Positions 18,534 to 27,617 of a DNA stretch of 64,000 nt are shown here, piece by piece. The notes beneath the pieces are model-generated. The model saw only the letters and a list, made by a program, of their open reading frames with translations, had not been told where the DNA came from and ran no database searches. The stretch spans positions 496,001 to 560,000 of the forward strand of contig NZ_VCGW01000003.1 of the NCBI RefSeq assembly GCF_007671675.1, read 5' to 3'. Made by a program: the position numbers and the translations under genes. The stretch's first letter is position 1. Every line of letters starts with the position of its first letter. Origin of the DNA: Marinobacter maritimus (GTDB lineage Bacteria > Pseudomonadota > Gammaproteobacteria > Pseudomonadales > Oleiphilaceae).

Positions 18534-20498
18534 TTAGATAGCGCCGGAGATATTAACCACTTTTTGCTGGATCAGGGTGGGCGCGGGTTTGCGGATCTGG
18601 CGCTGCATAGCGTCGGCTAATTCCAGTTGCCGGCGTAAATCGCTGATAGTGTTGTCCAGCCGCTCACGCTCGAAACGACCGTCTCGATCGTTTCTTACCA
18701 TATCCCGGAGGCGCCGTATTTGATGCTCCAGCAATTGTTTCTGTTCCATGGAGTACTGCATGATTGGTAGCAGTGCTTCTGAAGGCCAGCGCTCCACATC
18801 GCTGCGCACTCGGGAATGCAGGGTTCTGGCTTCGCTCACCATCACATTGAAAAAGCGCTGCACCAGAACGGACTGCTCTGTGAGGAGGTTCTTGGGGCTG
18901 CCACGGAAACGCCGGGCTTTTTTGCGCAGTTCTCTCACCGCAATGACATGTCGGCCGGCACGCAGTGGAATAGGCTCCAGGTGCCGGGCACGGGTATCCT
19001 CGTTATATCGGCGGTAGATGGAACCTACCATTTTCTCCGCAAGGCGGCCCTCGCTGAGCAGATTGCTGAAATCGCTCTCGAGAAGCTCAAAAAACTGATC
19101 CATGGCCCTGTTCATGCCTGCGGTGGTCCAGCTTTTCGACATGCTTTTGCGGATCTTCCCGGCGTGGGCCTCAAAGCGATCTTCGGCGACCAGGCTTTGC
19201 AACATGTCACCTTGAGAGCCCATCAGCCTGCGGCTTGAGCGCAGCGTGATAAGCTTTTTGTAGTAGAAGTCGTAGTCTTTCTGAGCGCGATCGGCCAGCC
19301 GGGCGAGGGCTGCCTTGTCCATGGTGGTACCGGAGCAAGCCTGGGACTCTTCTTCGAGCGATTCGAGACGGGTCTGCATCACCGCCTGGCTATTTTGCAG
19401 CATGCCCAGCAGGTCATTGATCAGGCTTTGGGTGATCAGCTGTTCCTTGTGCATGAGAATACGCTGGATAATCAGTTGTTCCAGGTTGCCAATGTTGGAG
19501 CGCGTAAACAGATCGTTGTCTTTCCTGACCCTGGCGACCAGGCCCTGTTTGGCGGACAAGGGTATTACGTCCTGCTGCCGGATGCCGAGGTGGTCCGCGG
19601 TATACCCACGCACTCTTTCGATGGCTTCGTTGGTGTGCTTCTCGCCCTGAAGGTCGTCCCACAACACATCGATTTTGTTCAGTACCGCAAATCGCCCTGC
19701 GCGGTGATCGGCATTTTCGGTATCTATGTGCTCTTTCCAGATGGTCATGTCGCTGGCGGTAACGCCGGTATCTGCACTGAGCACAAAAATAACGGCATGA
19801 GCTTTTGGCAGCATGCTGATGGTGAGCTCTGGTTCAGAACCGAGGGCGTTAAGGCCCGGGGTGTCAAGAATGCGCAGGCCGCGTTCGAACAGGGGGTGAC
19901 GAATACTGATTTGGGCATTGCGCCAGGCCGGAACCAGAACATTGCCCGGGTTGTTGCGGTCATGCTCTAACATGCCTTCATCAAAGCCGAGCGCTCGCGC
20001 CTGATCGGTATCAACACTTTTAACCCGGGCAACTTCCCCCAGGATCTCACGCATGATTTCAGGGTCACGCTCATCCAGGTCGTGCTTTACCCAGCGTTCG
20101 GGCTGTTTGCGAAGTTGCTGTAATGACAGGTTACCGGTGCGAGTCTCTATGGGGAGCAGCATCAGGTAGTTTTCGTTGGCGCTGCGGTCAAAAAACAGCT
20201 CGGTCGGGCACATGGTTGTGCGTCCGGCCTGGGAGGGCAGCATGCGTTGCCCAAACTCCGAGAAAAACAGCGCGTTTATCAGCTCTGTTTTGCCACGGGA
20301 GTACTCACCCACAAATGCAATGGTGAGCTCGTCCTCAACCAACAACTCAAGGCCATGACGGATCCGCGTGCTGATGTCTTCAGAGAACAGGTTGTTATCC
20401 TGGAGCCATAACCGGTAACGGCCAATCTGGCGGATCAGCTCTTTTTTCCAGTTGTGGTACGCCTCTACCTGCTGAGTCAGGTGCCCCTGATGATTCAT
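18534..20498 (-). CDS. Bacterial dynamin-family GTPase
   Basis: 654 aa. The GTPase domain has Walker [17 protein letters not shown] near residues 64-79, switch motif GRTTMCPTE near 91-99, G3 [11 protein letters not shown] near 212-222 and G4 [11 protein letters not shown] near 273-283. Long helical regions with coiled-coil tendency fill about 350-450 and 570-640, as in dynamin stalks. There is no membrane segment. Such proteins are often linked to membrane remodelling or envelope stress, but the role here is not known. It lies alone between metX and yggT, where Pseudomonas has no such gene. It does not occur here as a tandem pair, unlike LeoBC-type systems. Confidence 0.88.
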   Translation of the reverse strand: MNHQGHLTQQVEAYHNWKKELIRQIGRYRLWLQDNNLFSEDISTRIRHGLELLVEDELTIAFVGEYSRGKTELINALFFSEFGQRMLPSQAGRTTMCPTELFFDRSANENYLMLLPIETRTGNLSLQQLRKQPERWVKHDLDERDPEIMREILGEVARVKSVDTDQARALGFDEGMLEHDRNNPGNVLVPAWRNAQISIRHPLFERGLRILDTPGLNALGSEPELTISMLPKAHAVIFVLSADTGVTASDMTIWKEHIDTENADHRAGRFAVLNKIDVLWDDLQGEKHTNEAIERVRGYTADHLGIRQQDVIPLSAKQGLVARVRKDNDLFTRSNIGNLEQLIIQRILMHKEQLITQSLINDLLGMLQNSQAVMQTRLESLEEESQACSGTTMDKAALARLADRAQKDYDFYYKKLITLRSSRRLMGSQGDMLQSLVAEDRFEAHAGKIRKSMSKSWTTAGMNRAMDQFFELLESDFSNLLSEGRLAEKMVGSIYRRYNEDTRARHLEPIPLRAGRHVIAVRELRKKARRFRGSPKNLLTEQSVLVQRFFNVMVSEARTLHSRVRSDVERWPSEALLPIMQYSMEQKQLLEHQIRRLRDMVRNDRDGRFERERLDNTISDLRRQLELADAMQRQIRKPAPTLIQQKVVNISGAI

Positions 20499-20672
20499 CG
20501 GATTTTCCTTCTACACGACTTCTGGCGTTCCCCGGGCAGATTTGCTGGGATCCACGTGGCGACGAAATGGTGACGCATGAGTTAATTAATTACGGTTAAT
20601 ACTAGCTTGTTCCTGGAGTTTTTGCGGCTGAGTGCTTGCAGGTGTGTGGCTGTTATTGACATGACTTGAACG

Positions 20673-20710
20673 AAAAAAGCCGCAAAATCAACGAAGTGAA
20701 GATGCGGCTT
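20673..20710 (-). terminator. Rho-independent terminator of yggS-proC-yggT
   Basis: On the minus strand an AAGCCGCA/TGCGGCTT stem with an 18-nt loop is followed by TTTTTTCG, 55 nt after the yggT stop. The remaining bases of 20,499-20,764 show no gene. Confidence 0.8.
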
Positions 20711-20764
20711 GTAGCTCGGGCTTTTTGTGGAGAACTGTTACAAATTGTTTGTTTGTGACGTGGT

Positions 20765-21349
20765 TTACAGTCCCAGTCCAATCGCCCCTAGGCCGACCGC
20801 GACTTTCATATGGTCAATAACAACAGACAGCACGTTAAGGATCAGGAAAACAATAATGGGTGACAGGTCCAGTCCGCCCATGGATGGCATCAGTTTTCTC
20901 ACTGGTCGCATGACGGGTTCTGTGATCTGGGCAACCAGTTGTATCGCTGGGTGACTGCTGCCTGGTGCAATCCAGCTGACGACAACAACAGCGATAACAG
21001 ACCAGAAGTATATTTTGACGATCAGGTCCAGTACGGAAACCGCGCCCCAAACCAAAAGTATGAGTGGGTTAAATGATGGAATGCCGCCGCTCAGCGCGAC
21101 AAGAATCAGGAAGAAAGTGATCGCCTGAATAAGAACGGCAAGAACCAGCGCTGCGCCGTCAATGCCGCCCCAGCCAGGAATGACTCGGCGCAGGGGTCTG
21201 AGCAAAGGGTTGGTGGCCTTCACCGCAAACTGGGAAATCGGGTTATAGAAGTCGGCCCGAGCCAGTTGCAGCAAAAAACGCAACAGTATAATCGTCATAT
21301 AAAAGGTGGACGCGATCAGCAGGATCGTAATCAGGATGTCTGCCAGCAT
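20765..21349 (-). CDS. yggT: YggT family inner-membrane protein
   Basis: 194 aa with two repeated YggT units. Each has a hydrophobic segment and an amphipathic motif: NPISQFAVKATNPLLRPLRR near 40-60 and HPAIQLVAQITEPVMRPVRK near 140-160. The family is linked to cell division-site or turgor functions in cyanobacteria and plastids and to osmotic stress in E. coli; its function here is unproven. It follows proC by 30 nt in the conserved yggS-proC-yggT order. Confidence 0.9.
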   Translation of the reverse strand: MLADILITILLIASTFYMTIILLRFLLQLARADFYNPISQFAVKATNPLLRPLRRVIPGWGGIDGAALVLAVLIQAITFFLILVALSGGIPSFNPLILLVWGAVSVLDLIVKIYFWSVIAVVVVSWIAPGSSHPAIQLVAQITEPVMRPVRKLMPSMGGLDLSPIIVFLILNVLSVVIDHMKVAVGLGAIGLGL

Positions 21350-21379
21350 GTAGCCGTTTCTCCGTTGTCAGTGACTGTT

Positions 21380-22225
21380 TTACTCTTTGCCTGCCAGTTC
21401 TTTGGCCATTTCTTCTGAACGTTTGTACGCAGCGTTATACGCTTTCTTTACCAGAGCGCGCATTTCGCCTTCTTCAAACGTATTGACAGCCTGCTCTGTG
21501 GTACCGCCCGGAGACATTACATTTTTCTTCAGCTGAGCTGGATCATGCTCGCTTTTGGCGGCCATTTCTGCCGCGCCTGCCATGGTCTGAATGGCAAGCT
21601 GCCGTGCGGTTTCTGCGCTCACGCCGGCGTCAGTTGCCGCCGCCTCAAGAGCCTCAAGCATCAGGAAGAAATAGGCCGGGCCGCTGCCCGAAAGTGCCGT
21701 TACGCCATGAAGTAGCGCTTCATCCTCAACCCACACCGCAATGCCTATGCCTTCAAAAACCGACTGCACCATTTTTTTCTGGGCGCTGGTAACGCTCTCG
21801 CTGGCAAACAGCCCGGCAGCTCCCTTGCCGACCAGGGAAGGGGTGTTGGGCATTACCCGCACGATCGGAAGACCGCCGCCAAGCCATTCATCAAGCGTGT
21901 CGGCGCCCAGGCCCGCTGCAATCGATACCATCAGTGGCCGGGTGTTCTGGGCGATAGGTGCTATATCGCGGCAAACGTCCGCCATTGCCTGAGGTTTCAC
22001 CGCAAGTACAACCATGTCTGCCTGCTGAGCGCAGTACCGGTTGTCTGTTGTGACACTGATTCCAAAGCGCTTTCGAATGGACTGCAGGTGCCCGTCGTCT
22101 GGCGCGCTTGCCCATATATTGCTGGCTTTGAATCCGCTATCCAGCATGCCGCCAATGATGGCGCTGGCCATGTTACCGGCACCGATAAACGAAATGGTTG
22201 GTGATTTGCTCAAGGTCTGCTCCAA
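21380..22225 (-). CDS. proC: Pyrroline-5-carboxylate reductase
   Basis: NAD(P)H-dependent reduction of pyrroline-5-carboxylate to proline. 281 aa. The Rossmann loop is ISFIGAGNMASAIIGG near 12-27. The C-terminal P5CR signature ALSGSGPAYFFLMLEALEAA lies near 170-190, and MSPGGTTEQAVNTF near 235 binds substrate. It lies 50 nt after yggS. Confidence 0.95.
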   Translation of the reverse strand: MEQTLSKSPTISFIGAGNMASAIIGGMLDSGFKASNIWASAPDDGHLQSIRKRFGISVTTDNRYCAQQADMVVLAVKPQAMADVCRDIAPIAQNTRPLMVSIAAGLGADTLDEWLGGGLPIVRVMPNTPSLVGKGAAGLFASESVTSAQKKMVQSVFEGIGIAVWVEDEALLHGVTALSGSGPAYFFLMLEALEAAATDAGVSAETARQLAIQTMAGAAEMAAKSEHDPAQLKKNVMSPGGTTEQAVNTFEEGEMRALVKKAYNAAYKRSEEMAKELAGKE

Positions 22226-22275
22226 CGGTTATTCGGTTAGACATTCGGATCCGATAATAGCAGGAACCGGTCAAT

Positions 22276-22980
22276 TCAGCTTTTGCGCGGGCGTTCGCCA
22301 AAGACGGCCGTGCCAATACGAACCCAGGTGGCGCCTTCTGCAATCGCCATTTCGAGATCGCCGGACATCCCCATGGATAAAGTATCCAGTGGCCCTGCTT
22401 CCGGATAGTCCCGCCGCAACTCCTTCAGAGTATTGGCAAGCTTGCGGAAGCTCACTCGCAGGGCGGATTCAGCCTGTTCCGGGTCGGGGATGGCCATCAG
22501 CCCCCTGAGTTTGAGCCCCGGTAACTGGCTTATCCCGGAAATCAGCTCTGGCAGTTCATCTGGCTGGCACCCGGATTTGCTATGTTCATTGTTAATATTG
22601 ACCTGAAGGCAAATATTCAATGGGGGCAACCCTGTTTCTCTCTGTTCGCTCAGGCGCCGGGCCACTTTCAGACGATCCACGCTGTGCACCCAGGAAAAAG
22701 CGGAGGCAATCTGCCGGGTTTTGTTGGACTGTATCGGGCCGATAAAGTGCCAGTCGATCTCGGTCAGGTCGCTGAGCTCGGCCATTTTGTCCAGGGCTTC
22801 CTGAAGATAGTTTTCGCCAAATGCCAGCTGGCCACCAGCTACTGCTTCTCTCAGCTCCTCTGCTGGCCGTGTTTTACTGACCGCCAACAGGCTCACAGAA
22901 TCGGGTTTTCGGCCTGCCTGCATTGTTGCTTTTTGTATGCGTCGGGTTACGCTCCCGAGGTTGTCTGCTATGCTGCTCAT
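22276..22980 (-). CDS. yggS: PLP homeostasis protein YggS/PLPBP
   Basis: 234-aa single-domain fold-III PLP-binding protein without catalytic activity that buffers pyridoxal phosphate. The PLP lysine is in SLLAVSKTRPAEELREA near residue 35. Other family motifs are FGENYLQEALDK, WHFIGPIQSNKTRQIA and SMGMSGDLEMAIAEGATWVRIGTAVFG. It starts a yggS-proC-yggT operon and is divergent from pilT across 152 nt, as in Pseudomonas. Confidence 0.94.
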   Translation of the reverse strand: MSSIADNLGSVTRRIQKATMQAGRKPDSVSLLAVSKTRPAEELREAVAGGQLAFGENYLQEALDKMAELSDLTEIDWHFIGPIQSNKTRQIASAFSWVHSVDRLKVARRLSEQRETGLPPLNICLQVNINNEHSKSGCQPDELPELISGISQLPGLKLRGLMAIPDPEQAESALRVSFRKLANTLKELRRDYPEAGPLDTLSMGMSGDLEMAIAEGATWVRIGTAVFGERPRKS

Positions 22981-23132
22981 AGTATGAAATAGTCGCGTTT
23001 GGTCTGTCTGTTAATTGCCAACACGTTACTCGCAGGTCACTGAAATGCCAAGTGATCGCCAAATGGTAAGAGCCGGGTTGTGCCGAGCAGACGCTACCTG
23101 TGTAAAAAAAGAAAAGCCTTCCGAGGACTTCA

Positions 23133-24167
23133 ATGGATATTACTGAACTGCTTGCCTTCTCGGCGAAACAGGGTGCGTCTGACTTGCATCTTTCCTCCGG
23201 CCTGCCACCGATGATTCGTGTTGACGGTGATGTTCGCCGTATCAATCTTCCGCCCCTTGAGCACAAAGAAGTGCACGGGCTGATATACGACATCATGAAC
23301 GACAAGCAGCGCAAGGACTACGAGGAATTTCTGGAAACTGACTTTTCCTTTGAAGTGCCGGGTGTCGCTCGCTTCCGTGTTAACGCATTCAACCAGAATC
23401 GCGGGGCTGGCGCTGTTTTCCGTACTATTCCCTCGAAAGTGCTGACAATGGAAGACCTGGGCATGGGCCAGGTGTTCAAGGATGTGTCCTCTGTACCGCG
23501 AGGGCTTGTGCTGGTCACCGGGCCGACGGGTTCCGGCAAGTCCACCACGCTGGCGGCAATGATTGATTACATTAACGATACCCGCTATGAGCACGTTCTC
23601 ACCATAGAAGACCCGATTGAATTCGTGCACGACTCCAAGAAGTGCCTGGTTAACCAGCGGGAAGTGCATCGGGATACGCTGGGCTTTAACGAAGCTCTGC
23701 GCTCAGCGTTGCGGGAAGACCCCGACATTATTCTGGTTGGTGAGCTGCGGGATCTGGAAACCATCCGTCTGGCGCTTACTGCGGCGGAAACCGGCCACTT
23801 GGTGTTTGGCACTCTGCACACCACTTCAGCGGCAAAAACCATTGACCGTGTGGTAGACGTGTTCCCGGCAGAAGAAAAATCCATGGTGCGCTCCATGCTT
23901 TCGGAATCGCTGCAGGCTGTTGTTTCCCAGACACTGATGAAAAAAATGGGCGGTGGCCGGATCGCTGCCCATGAAATCATGATTGGTACCGCCGCGATTC
24001 GTAACCTGATTCGTGAAGATAAAATTGCCCAGATGTACTCGTCAATCCAGACCGGTGCGTCGCTGGGCATGCAGACGCTGGATCAGTGTCTTGAGCGCTT
24101 GTTGCAGAAAGGTCTGATTTCCCGTGATGCTGCGCGGGCCAAGGCGAAAATGCCTGACAATTTCTGA
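23133..24167 (+). CDS. pilT: Type IV pilus twitching motility ATPase PilT
   Basis: 344-aa hexameric ATPase that retracts type IV pili. Walker A GPTGSGKSTTLAAMID is near 130-145, the Asp box VLTIEDPIEFVH near 158-169, Walker B DPDIILVGELRDLETIR near 197-213, and the His box GHLVFGTLHTTSA near 222-234. The AIRNLIREDKI motif, needed for retraction, is present near 288. Start at 23133 with GAGGA 7 nt upstream. pilU follows on the same strand. Confidence 0.97.
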   Translation: MDITELLAFSAKQGASDLHLSSGLPPMIRVDGDVRRINLPPLEHKEVHGLIYDIMNDKQRKDYEEFLETDFSFEVPGVARFRVNAFNQNRGAGAVFRTIPSKVLTMEDLGMGQVFKDVSSVPRGLVLVTGPTGSGKSTTLAAMIDYINDTRYEHVLTIEDPIEFVHDSKKCLVNQREVHRDTLGFNEALRSALREDPDIILVGELRDLETIRLALTAAETGHLVFGTLHTTSAAKTIDRVVDVFPAEEKSMVRSMLSESLQAVVSQTLMKKMGGGRIAAHEIMIGTAAIRNLIREDKIAQMYSSIQTGASLGMQTLDQCLERLLQKGLISRDAARAKAKMPDNF

Positions 24168-24179
24168 TTTCGAGCTTTC

Positions 24180-24300
24180 GGGAGAAGGAGAGAGGGGCCA
24201 AACTGTGCCAGGACACTCCGAGAATACGTCCCTGTAGGCTTGTCGGCAGCATCCATGCTGCCGACAGTCCCGGCGCAGCTTGTCACCTCTCTCCCCGGCG
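24180..24300. repeat. Nested inverted repeat between pilT and pilU
   Basis: A perfect 11-bp hairpin (GTCGGCAGCAT / ATGCTGCCGAC with a CC loop, about 24,242-24,265) is enclosed by complementary arms GGAGAGAGG (about 24,188) and CCTCTCTCC (about 24,287). The whole looks like a REP-type intergenic repeat folded as a long stem. It could stabilise the pilT message or attenuate transcription into pilU. I saw no second copy in this window. Confidence 0.6.
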
Positions 24301-24341
24301 TTTATCGGGTCGTCATATAAAAAGAATGTAGGTAATCAATA

Positions 24342-25463
24342 ATGGAATTCGAAAAACTGCTTCGCCTGATGGTAGAAAAAGGGGGGTCAGACCTCTTTAT
24401 CACGGCCGGTGTTCCGCCCAGCATGAAAGTGAATGGCAAAGTGCTGCCGGTCACGAAAAACGCGTTAACGCCGGAACAGACGAGGGAGTTTGTATACGGG
24501 GCCATGAACGAAAAGCAGCAGGCCGAGTTCGAAGACTCTCATGAGTGTAACTTCGCTATCAGCGCCCGCGGCATTGGACGGTTCCGGGTGAGTGCGTTCT
24601 TCCAGCGCAACCTGTGTGGCATGGTTTTGCGGCGGATTGAAGTTAAAATTCCTCAGATTGACGAACTGTCGCTGCCAGAAATAATAAAAGAGCTGGCCAT
24701 GACCAAACGCGGCCTCATCATGTTTGTGGGTGCGACGGGTACGGGTAAATCAACGTCTTTGGCGGCGATGCTCGGGCACCGGAATCGGAATAGCCGGGGC
24801 CACATCATTTCCATTGAGGACCCTATCGAATTTGTGCATCAGCACCAAGGCTGCATCGTGACGCAGCGGGAAGTCGGAATTGACACCGAGAGCTTCGAAG
24901 TGGCGCTGAAAAACACGTTGCGACAGGCGCCCGACGTCATCCTCATTGGTGAGGTGCGTACCCGTCAGACCATGGAATACTCCGTTCAGTTTGCCGAGAC
25001 GGGTCACCTTTGCCTTGCAACTCTGCACGCAAACAACGCCAACCAGGCGCTTGACCGGATCATCCAGTTTTTCCCGCCCGAGCAGCACAATCAGATCTGG
25101 ATGGACCTGTCCCTGAACCTCAAGGCTATCGTGGCGCAGCAACTGATTCCGACGCCGGACGGAAAAGGCCGTAAGGCTGTTATTGAAGTTCTTATTAACA
25201 CACCTCTGGTAGCGGATCTGATCCGGAAGGGTGAGGTGCATAAGCTCAAGGGTTTGATGGCGAAATCCAACGAGTCCGGTATGCGGACATTCGATCAGGC
25301 CCTGTATGAGCTTTACGCTGAAGGCTCTATAACCTACGAAGATGCGCTGGCCCACGCCGATTCGGCTAACGACCTGCGCCTGATGATAAAGCTGGGTACG
25401 GACGCCCAAGGGGCAGACAAGTTATCGTCTTCTGTCGACAAGCTGACGATTCAGGATGATTGA
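24342..25463 (+). CDS. pilU: PilT-dependent pilus retraction ATPase PilU
   Basis: 373-aa paralogue of PilT that assists retraction under load. Walker A VGATGTGKSTSLAAMLGH is near 129-146, HIISIEDPIEFVHQHQG follows, Walker B is APDVILIGEVRTRQTME, and the His box GHLCLATLHANNANQALD is near 222-239. The C-terminal tail of about 25 residues beyond the PilT length is typical of PilU. It lies 174 nt after pilT, beyond the inverted repeat. Confidence 0.95.
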   Translation: MEFEKLLRLMVEKGGSDLFITAGVPPSMKVNGKVLPVTKNALTPEQTREFVYGAMNEKQQAEFEDSHECNFAISARGIGRFRVSAFFQRNLCGMVLRRIEVKIPQIDELSLPEIIKELAMTKRGLIMFVGATGTGKSTSLAAMLGHRNRNSRGHIISIEDPIEFVHQHQGCIVTQREVGIDTESFEVALKNTLRQAPDVILIGEVRTRQTMEYSVQFAETGHLCLATLHANNANQALDRIIQFFPPEQHNQIWMDLSLNLKAIVAQQLIPTPDGKGRKAVIEVLINTPLVADLIRKGEVHKLKGLMAKSNESGMRTFDQALYELYAEGSITYEDALAHADSANDLRLMIKLGTDAQGADKLSSSVDKLTIQDD

Positions 25464-25523
25464 TCGGGTCTTTGCCAGCGAAAGCGGTAAATGATTAGGG
25501 TTTTAAACTAGTAGCTTTGGCAT

Positions 25524-25553
25524 TTGAGGCGGCAGGCTGCGGCTGCGTATACT
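25524..25553 (+). promoter_or_regulatory. Sigma-70-type promoter of fadL-like gene
   Basis: TTGAGG (25524-25529), an 18-nt spacer and TATACT (25548-25553) lie 31 nt upstream of the start codon, followed by the ribosome-binding site AAAGGAG. Confidence 0.55.
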
Positions 25554-25584
25554 CGGCCCAAACTATAAAGGAGATACCGCTGTC

Positions 25585-27021
25585 ATGAAATCTACACTGC
25601 TTACCCGTGCTGTTCGGCTGGCTACATTGGCCGCAATTGCTGCCCCCGCCAGCGTTTTTGCTGGTGGTTTTTCCCTCAACGAACAAAGCGCCAGCGCTAT
25701 GGGCGTTGCAAACGCCGGTGCTGTCGCGAATCCCGAGAATGCGACTACTGTTTTTTTTAACCCTGCAGGCATGAGTCAGCTAAAGGGTACGAATATTTCT
25801 TTTGGTGCTGCTGTTCTCGATATTGATGCCAAAGCAAAAAACGGAGCCAGGGCAAACAATCAGCTCCCGTCCGTCCTCCCCCAAAGCGAGGTTCAGGGTA
25901 CCACTGGTGGTGACATTGCAGATCCGGCAGTTTTGCCAAACATTTATCTGACTCACGAAATCAATGATTCGATTGATGTGGGCTTCGGCATCCACGCACC
26001 TTACGGTCTGGCTGCCGACTATGATGACGAATTCGTTGGTCGCTTCTTCGCAGACAAAACTGAGCTGACGGCGCTCTCATTTACGCCAGCCATTTCCCTG
26101 AATAACGGACAGGGTTTGTCTATGGGGATGGGTCTGAACGTCATGTATGTTGAAGGTAAGCTTACAAAATTTATGGATAACTCGGGCACTCTCGGCAGCG
26201 CCCAGCAAAACAGCATTCCTGTGGCTCCTGGAACTCCAGCTCAGGGATATGCTGATATTGAGGGTGATGACGTTGCCGTCACTTTTCAAGTTGGCTTCCT
26301 GTATGAATTGAACAGCCAGACTCAGATTGGTCTGAAAGCGCAGACAGGCACTGAGCTGGAACTTAAAGGCGATGCCAAGTTCACAAATGTTGCGGCTCTG
26401 GATCCGAACCTGGGAGCTGTCGGGGCGCTCAACTCGACCGAGCCGGCCAGAGTCCCGCTGGCAATCCCGGAAAGCATCAGTGCCGGTATCCGGCATCGCC
26501 TGACAGATGAGTTCACGGTTCTGGCAGGAGCGACATACTCCCGCTGGAGTCGATTTGAGTCTCTGGACATTTACGGGCGCGATTCCAGCAAGCCGTTGAC
26601 CAGTCAAAGCCCGGGTGGCGAGCCTGGCAGTGGTCAACTGACTCATATTCCGGAAGAATGGAAAAACACCTGGCAACTCAACGTGGGCGGTATCTGGCAG
26701 GCAACGCCTGAGTGGGCACTCAAAGCTGGCTATGCCTGGGATGAATCGCCGGTTGATCAATATGTTACGGCACGCATTCCTTCCAGTGACCGTCACTGGC
26801 TGACGCTGGGTGCGCAATGGAAACCGGCTCAGAGCGGCTGGACTGTAGATGCTGCGGTAGGCACCTTGCTATTCACCGACGACCCGAAAGTGCTGGATAA
26901 ATCCTACGTTCTGACCTCGGGAGGCACTGCTGCAAGCACTAGGGATCCAAACTCATTCTACGAGGGTGAGTACGATCTTGAGGCATGGAGTGCCGCTATT
27001 CAGGTCAGTAAAGCTTTCTGA
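25585..27021 (+). CDS. fadL: FadL/OmpP1-type outer-membrane hydrophobic-compound channel
   Basis: 478-aa outer-membrane beta-barrel of the FadL (Toluene_X) family, which lets long-chain fatty acids or hydrocarbons pass the outer membrane. The signal peptide ends near residue 27 (PASVFA-GGF). The mature N-terminus GGFSLNEQSASAMGVANAG is the family's hatch signature, followed by NPENATTVFFNPAGMSQL. Aromatic-rich amphipathic strands continue to the C-terminal phenylalanine (IQVSKAF). In hydrocarbon-using marine bacteria FadL paralogues often import alkanes, but the substrate here cannot be read from sequence. It has its own promoter and a terminator shared with the convergent gene. Confidence 0.92.
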   Translation: MKSTLLTRAVRLATLAAIAAPASVFAGGFSLNEQSASAMGVANAGAVANPENATTVFFNPAGMSQLKGTNISFGAAVLDIDAKAKNGARANNQLPSVLPQSEVQGTTGGDIADPAVLPNIYLTHEINDSIDVGFGIHAPYGLAADYDDEFVGRFFADKTELTALSFTPAISLNNGQGLSMGMGLNVMYVEGKLTKFMDNSGTLGSAQQNSIPVAPGTPAQGYADIEGDDVAVTFQVGFLYELNSQTQIGLKAQTGTELELKGDAKFTNVAALDPNLGAVGALNSTEPARVPLAIPESISAGIRHRLTDEFTVLAGATYSRWSRFESLDIYGRDSSKPLTSQSPGGEPGSGQLTHIPEEWKNTWQLNVGGIWQATPEWALKAGYAWDESPVDQYVTARIPSSDRHWLTLGAQWKPAQSGWTVDAAVGTLLFTDDPKVLDKSYVLTSGGTAASTRDPNSFYEGEYDLEAWSAAIQVSKAF

Positions 27022-27040
27022 TCCGCTGCTCTCGCCCTGG

Positions 27041-27066
27041 GGCTGATTCCATTTCCGGAATCAGCC
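27041..27066. terminator. Convergent-gene hairpin
   Basis: GGCTGATTCC and GGAATCAGCC form a perfect 10-bp stem with a 6-nt loop. It overlaps the stop codon of the minus-strand gene and lies 20 nt after the fadL-like gene, so it could serve both directions. Confidence 0.6.
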
Positions 27067-27423
27067 GACCACTTGTCCCCGATAAATTCTTTTCTTGGGC
27101 CGGGGCTCCTCCTCGGATTTTTCCGTTTGTCGTTCGCGTCTACCCGCCCTGATCGGCTGCCCTCTATACGTCCTCAGCACTTGACTTGGCTCTCCTTCCG
27201 CCGCGTTCAGTTCCGGAACCCTCTGTTTCAATGCGTTCCAGGTATGAATCAGCTGACGAGATCTGGTTTTGCTGGCGTATTCGGCCAAATGCTGCTCCAG
27301 GTTGGCCTCGTCGTAATGGAGTTTTACCCCGAATTCGGACTGAATCAGACGCCGACATTGGTGAACCAGTTTTAGCAGGTCAGGGTCAAACAACCAGCTG
27401 CGTTCGCTCGTTATTGAATTCAT
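27061..27423 (-). CDS. Small basic protein with two YRGQ motifs, unknown
   Basis: 120-aa soluble, charged protein. It carries two similar C-terminal elements, RTYRGQPIRAG near 83-93 and RIYRGQVVG at the extreme C-terminus, separated by a Glu/Arg-rich linker. Such YRG elements resemble those in DUF4278-type small proteins, but I cannot assign the family. The N-terminal part (about 10-70) is predicted helical (DLLKLVHQCRRLIQSEFG). It is convergent with the fadL-like gene and downstream of nothing obvious. Confidence 0.65.
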   Translation of the reverse strand: MNSITSERSWLFDPDLLKLVHQCRRLIQSEFGVKLHYDEANLEQHLAEYASKTRSRQLIHTWNALKQRVPELNAAEGEPSQVLRTYRGQPIRAGRRERQTEKSEEEPRPKKRIYRGQVVG

Positions 27424-27546
27424 GGAAAGGCCTCACATCAGTGTCACTGCAACGGGTTTTATCCCGGACCTGCGAATAATGCAGGTTTTGTGCCGTACAG
27501 GATGATTAGTGGAATCACTGGTTTGTGAAAGACTGTATAACAAACA

Positions 27547-27594
27547 CGCCCTGTTTCTGTGCGGTTCATATAGGACACGAACAGAAACAGGGCG
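27547..27594 (-). terminator. polA terminator hairpin
   Basis: A perfect 14-bp stem (CGCCCTGTTTCTGT with ACAGAAACAGGGCG) lies 23 nt after the polA stop on the minus strand and is followed by TGTTTGTTA. Confidence 0.75.
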
Positions 27595-27617
27595 CTGTGT
27601 TTCGGTCTTGGCGTGGG

